In this document: one piece after another, positions 8,250-11,353 of the stretch | How the letters are laid out: the number at the start of each line of letters is the position of its first letter | Position numbering within the stretch: the first letter of the stretch is position 1 | Assembly (NCBI GenBank): GCA_004151065.3 | Contig: NWUY0300068165.1 | Coordinates: forward strand, 8,919-20,271 | Direction of reading: 5' to 3' | From: Larix sibirica | Taxonomy: Eukaryota > Streptophyta > Pinopsida > Pinales > Pinaceae | DNA length: 11,353 nt | The notes under the pieces: generated by a model | The model's database searches: none | What the model was told of the DNA's origin: nothing | What the model saw: only the letters and a program-made list of their open reading frames with translations | Made by a program: the position numbers and the translations under genes

Positions 8250-9260
8250 CTTCGCTTTAAAGAAGAAATAGAGAATGAATTAATCTACAGCTTAGTCATC
8301 TACCCACCTTTGACCTCTTATCCATTCTACCAATTCTTGGATTATGTGATGAGTACCTCCATTCAAGAAGACATGATAGATCTATCCCTGTATCCCTTAC
8401 CTATGGTTCCCTACCATAACACAAAGCATGCCATTATGCCTATAGAAATTTAGCTAGGAAAAACCTTGAACATTAATCCACATCAATATGCTCAACAAAC
8501 ATACCAATTGGTTCATGTATTGAGTGAAAAAAGAGATGCATTTGCATGGGAATACATAGAAATGAGAGGTATTCAATATAGATTGCTCACCCACGACATC
8601 TATATAAAATATGGATGCAAACCTATTCATCAATATCAACATCTGATGAAGCCAACCTTGAGAGACATAGTCAAGGAGGAACTACATAAACTATTGAATG
8701 TAAACATTATTTATCCCATTTCAGAGATCTGGAGGTTTTCTCCCCTTGTGATAGTACACAAAAATAATGGAAAATGGTGGAACTATATTTATTATAGGGA
8801 ACTCAATAAGGCTGCACAAAAATATCATTTCCTCTTACCCTTCATCGGCAAAGTCCTCTACATATTGGCATATAAATATTTTTTCTCCTTCATTGATGAA
8901 TGCATGGTCAAATACTTTCCAAATGGCTATGCTCATTATTTTATCTAATCTAATCCATGATTGTGTCTAAATATACATGGATGAATTTATACTTTATGGT
9001 GACACATTCAATGAGGCATTGGAAAATATAGAAACTTGCTCAAAGATGTAATGAAACTTACATTTCTATGAGTATCGAGAAATGTCATATGTTGATGAAG
9101 GAATGAATTTTTCTCGAACATTATATCTATTTTGCAGGAATTAAAGTGGATCCAGTGAAAAATGAGGTAATTCTAAATCTTCCTAGTCTGAAAATGAAAA
9201 AATAGGCACATTGTTTTTGGGTCATGCTGGTAACTATCATTGATTTGTGGAAAATCTCTC
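8250..9260 (+). pseudogene. pol: gypsy reverse transcriptase pseudogene with internal deletion
   Basis: The frame of 8250 is open from ELIYSLVIYPP to a single stop at 8451, and then on to 8948. RT motifs include KPIHQYQ, IVKEELHKLLNVNIIYPIS, SPLVIVHKNNGKWW, YRELNKAAQKYHFLLPFI and FFSFIDE. The next segment, in another frame, is NTFQMAMLIILSNLIHDCV, then a stop, IYMDEF and EALENIE. About 40 residues that normally lie between these (the palm part around P-F-G-L-C-N-A-P) are missing near 8905. The catalytic YxDD is changed to YMDE at about 8977. Further on, SIEKCHM, GIKVDPVKNEVILNLPS and FLGHAGNY mark the thumb and connection region up to about 9260. The usual role is copying element RNA into DNA; this copy is inactive. 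Confidence 0.92.
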
Positions 9261-9319
9261 CTTCGTTTCTATTACTTTCTAAATATATGGAATTTTTTCG
9301 ACATATGAGTTCCAATCCT

Positions 9320-9750
9320 ATTTTGAAAGTATTGATCATTGTCTCTCTAAGGATCTTGTTTTGCAAGGACATGATTGGTTCATACCATTCCACATATCCA
9401 TGGATGTTTCAGACACCACAATCGGAGCAATATTAGGCCAACAAGAAGAGTGAAATCCTTATTCCATCTACTTCATTAGAAAGAACTTGTCCCCATCAAA
9501 GATAAATTATACAGTAATATAAAAAGAATTCCTTTCTATTATTTATGCCATCAATAAATTTCAGCATTACATTATTGGCTATTCCATTTTTGTGCACAAT
9601 GCTCACTTTGTTATTCAGTATTTAATGAAAAAACTTGTCTGTAATGGAAGGGTAAGTAGGTTGTTAATGTTATTACAAGAATTTTATGTCACTATCACTG
9701 AAAATATTGGAAAGGATAATGTTGTATCCAACTCCCTTTCTTGACATACC
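9320..9750 (+). pseudogene. pol: gypsy RNase H pseudogene
   Basis: The frame of 9400 reads DLVLQGHDWFIPFHIS, MDVSDTTIGAILGQQEE, then a stop at 9451, IRKNLSPSKINYTVI, a stop at 9520, and KEFLSIIYAINKFQHYI. It continues through SIFVHNAHFVIQYLM, GRVSRLLMLLQEF and IGKDNVVSNSLS. This is the RNase H domain, which removes the RNA strand after reverse transcription. The first catalytic Asp (in MDVSD) is kept. The catalytic Glu region is hit by the stop at 9520, and the HTDH Asp has become HNAH, so the site is lost. The frame is otherwise continuous from 9319 to 9740. Confidence 0.88.
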
Positions 9751-9774
9751 AATCATGGTGTCAATTTACCTGGT

Positions 9775-10522
9775 GAAGATAGTTTTCTAAATGAACATAT
9801 TTTGCAATTTCTACTCACACCCCATGGTATGCATATATTGCTAACTATCCGACTGTAATAAATATCTTGAACCACCTTTATCCAAGAGAACAATAGTACA
9901 TCATTAGGAAAATTTCCAAGTGTTCCTAGATAGAAGGATACCACATTTACACAGGGTCAGATATTATGATCATCTGATATTGTGTTCGAGAGGACAAATT
10001 CATGATATTCTAAAAGCTTTTCATGGAAAACGTTTTGAAGGTAACTTTTCCAACAATAGGACTAGTCACAAAGTTCTTTGCTTGGGATACTATTGGCCTA
10101 TTAGATTTCAAGATGGAAAAAGGTATGTGTGAATCTGTGGTAGTTTTCGTAGGATGGGTCAACCTATACGGTTTGATAATATGTCATTACAATCCAAACT
10201 TGTTATTGAACCCTTTCAGAAGTGGGACGTGAAATTCGTAAGGTTGATCAATCCCCCATCTCAACAAAATGTATTATACATCTTGGTTTGCATGGATTAT
10301 GTTACTAAAAAGGTATAGTCCAAAGCACTTCCATGAGATATATAGAAGGTAGTGGCGTATTTCTTCTATGAGGAGATATTTGTTCATTTCAGAGTACCCC
10401 TAGAAATTGTCATAGATGGTGGATCACATTTCACTTCCTACCTGATCTAGGACCTCACAAGGAAATATAAAATTCAATATAGGGTTACATCACCTTACCA
10501 TCCACAAGTCAATGGCCAAGTG
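9775..10522 (+). pseudogene. pol: gypsy integrase pseudogene, truncated at catalytic Glu
   Basis: The linker reads NFYSHPMV and related fragments at 9808-9910. From 9985 it reads ILKAFHGKRFEGNF, HKVLCLGYYWPIRFQDGKRY, a stop at 10130, and ICGSFRRMGQP. This is the zinc-binding N-terminal domain; one His and one Cys of the usual H-H-C-C set are lost. The core follows in the same frame: WDVKFVRLINPPS, YILVCMDYVTKK (first Asp codon at 10295), FVHFRVPLEIVIDGGSHFTS (second Asp at 10415) and YHPQVNGQV. The third catalytic residue would be at 10523, exactly 35 residues after the second Asp, but there the codon is TTT and homology ends. Further stops are at 10316, 10334, 10343 and 10448. The usual role is inserting element DNA into the genome. 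Confidence 0.9.
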
Positions 10523-11228
10523 TTTATAGCTCAACTCGACACTTATCCGCTTGTGAAGACAGTTCAAAGACGACACTTCAAATGCCAGTTATTCGTTTCC
10601 ACAAAAGGACAATTATGGATTGAAGAGCCTTGATTTGACTTCAATTACTATGGCCTTAATCATTGGATTCAATCCACACCCATTCCCATTTTCCCTGAAA
10701 TTTGTGAATCCCTTTGAAAAGAGCACGTTTGCTCCAAAAGGTCATGCAAGTTACATTTTATTCACCCCTAACCTTTGGTTTTCCAACAAGTTCAAGAAAA
10801 AATTGAAATCACCTGCTGCAAAAGCTTTTTCAGCGATTTAATCACCAACTGCTCTTGATTTAAGGGCAATTATTGTTACACGGAATTTTTTTACTCGTCA
10901 TGATCACGAACCATGTATACTTTCTCCTTTCCTAAATCCCAAAGGTACTCGGCCAAAAATCCTTGGAAGATGAGTTATGAGGTTTTTTCCCTGCAAAAAC
11001 CATGTTTAGAGAAGCTGACCCACCTTTCCTTACAGCAGAATGCATCTTTTCTTATCGATGCACCTTGCTCCACTACAGACCACATCGCTAGTGTCTAGGG
11101 CATGTCGATGCTTGTACAGAGGGAAAATAAAGAAGTTTCGAGAAGTATCTCAAACGAGACCCTCGTCGAGGCTTACCCCTTCCATTTAGGGTGGATCTTA
11201 CTTGTCTCCGAGCTTAGTAGGATGCCAT
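10523..11228. other. unassigned DNA beyond the gypsy breakpoint
   Basis: After 10522 I recognise no gypsy sequence. GC content rises. Open stretches of about 60-75 codons occur at 10620-10841, 10913-11098 and 11102-11320, but none shows a motif I know. Reading both strands gave no confident family. A different transposable element or intergenic DNA is possible. Confidence 0.5.
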
Positions 11229-11284
11229 ATCCTCCTCCTCCCTTAATCCTCTCCTCTCCTTCTCATCTATTTTGGACTATAAAT
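11229..11284 (+). promoter_or_regulatory. pyrimidine-rich tract and TATA box, possible promoter or LTR
   Basis: A CT-rich stretch (repeated TCCTCC and CTCTCC) runs from about 11229 to 11268. It is followed by TATAAAT at 11278-11284 and GAAGCTCCTCTTC just downstream. This order resembles a plant core promoter or the U3/R part of another LTR. The general layout is like the TATA region at 4150, but the sequences are not clearly homologous. The window ends 69 bases later, so the transcribed region cannot be judged. Confidence 0.4.
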
Positions 11285-11353
11285 GAAGCTCCTCTTCATG
11301 CGATAAGGGGGTTGAAATGAGGGTATCCAAATGCTGTAGAAATTGAGCCAGGA

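Larger units (their letters stand above)
4741..10522 (+). mobile_element. degenerate Ty3/gypsy LTR retrotransposon, internal region, 3'-truncated
   Basis: The order is primer site, gag, protease, reverse transcriptase, RNase H, integrase, which is the Ty3/gypsy (Metaviridae) order. The RT and RNase H sequences look like the plant non-chromovirus (Athila/Tat-type) lineage, but the clade was not tested. Every domain carries stop codons or frameshifts, catalytic residues are lost in several domains, and gag is split by a DNA element. Homology ends at the position of the integrase catalytic Glu (about 10522). The C-terminal integrase domain, polypurine tract and 3' LTR are absent. The copy cannot be autonomous. 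Confidence 0.92.

Noticed and set aside
4741-10522. Functional retroelement or novel defence system
   Set aside because: Every domain carries stops, frameshifts or lost catalytic residues, and all parts fit the known Ty3/gypsy order.

Overview
This looks like a transposon-rich nuclear segment of a land plant, probably a seed plant with a large genome; a conifer is possible but I cannot prove it. It is AT-rich. No intact protein-coding gene, rRNA, tRNA or CRISPR array could be supported. All recognisable coding homology is decayed by stop codons, frameshifts and deletions, all on the plus strand.

Region by region: (1) 1-480 is very AT-rich with no gene. (2) About 821-1690 holds a broken copy of RPA1 (RPA70), the large subunit of the single-strand DNA binding complex. 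It covers DNA-binding domain B, the DBD-C zinc ribbon and perhaps the end of DBD-A, spread over three frames. (3) 1690-4080 is mostly unassigned AT-rich DNA and contains a clean 64-bp tandem duplication at 3035-3162. (4) About 4083-10522 is a degenerate Ty3/gypsy LTR retrotransposon. It has a probable 5' LTR end with a TATA box, a decayed primer binding site at 4741, gag with two damaged zinc knuckles, protease, reverse transcriptase, RNase H and integrase. The copy stops exactly at the third integrase catalytic residue, and no 3' LTR is seen. (5) gag is split by a 661-bp terminal-inverted-repeat element (5496-6156). That element contains a partial tandem duplication of its own left end and a nested 189-bp foldback element flanked by a 9-10 bp direct repeat. 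(6) 10523-11353 is richer in GC, unrelated to the gypsy element as far as I can tell, and ends in a pyrimidine-rich, TATA-bearing stretch like a promoter or the LTR of another element.

The genes do not work together as a system. The window records successive insertions: an old gypsy element, a DNA element inside its gag, and a foldback inside that DNA element. The RPA1 remnant lies upstream and is apparently unrelated to the retroelement. The most useful observations are the RPA1 pseudogene, with its zinc-ribbon cysteine spacing preserved, and the nested insertion whose computed removal restores the gag frame.
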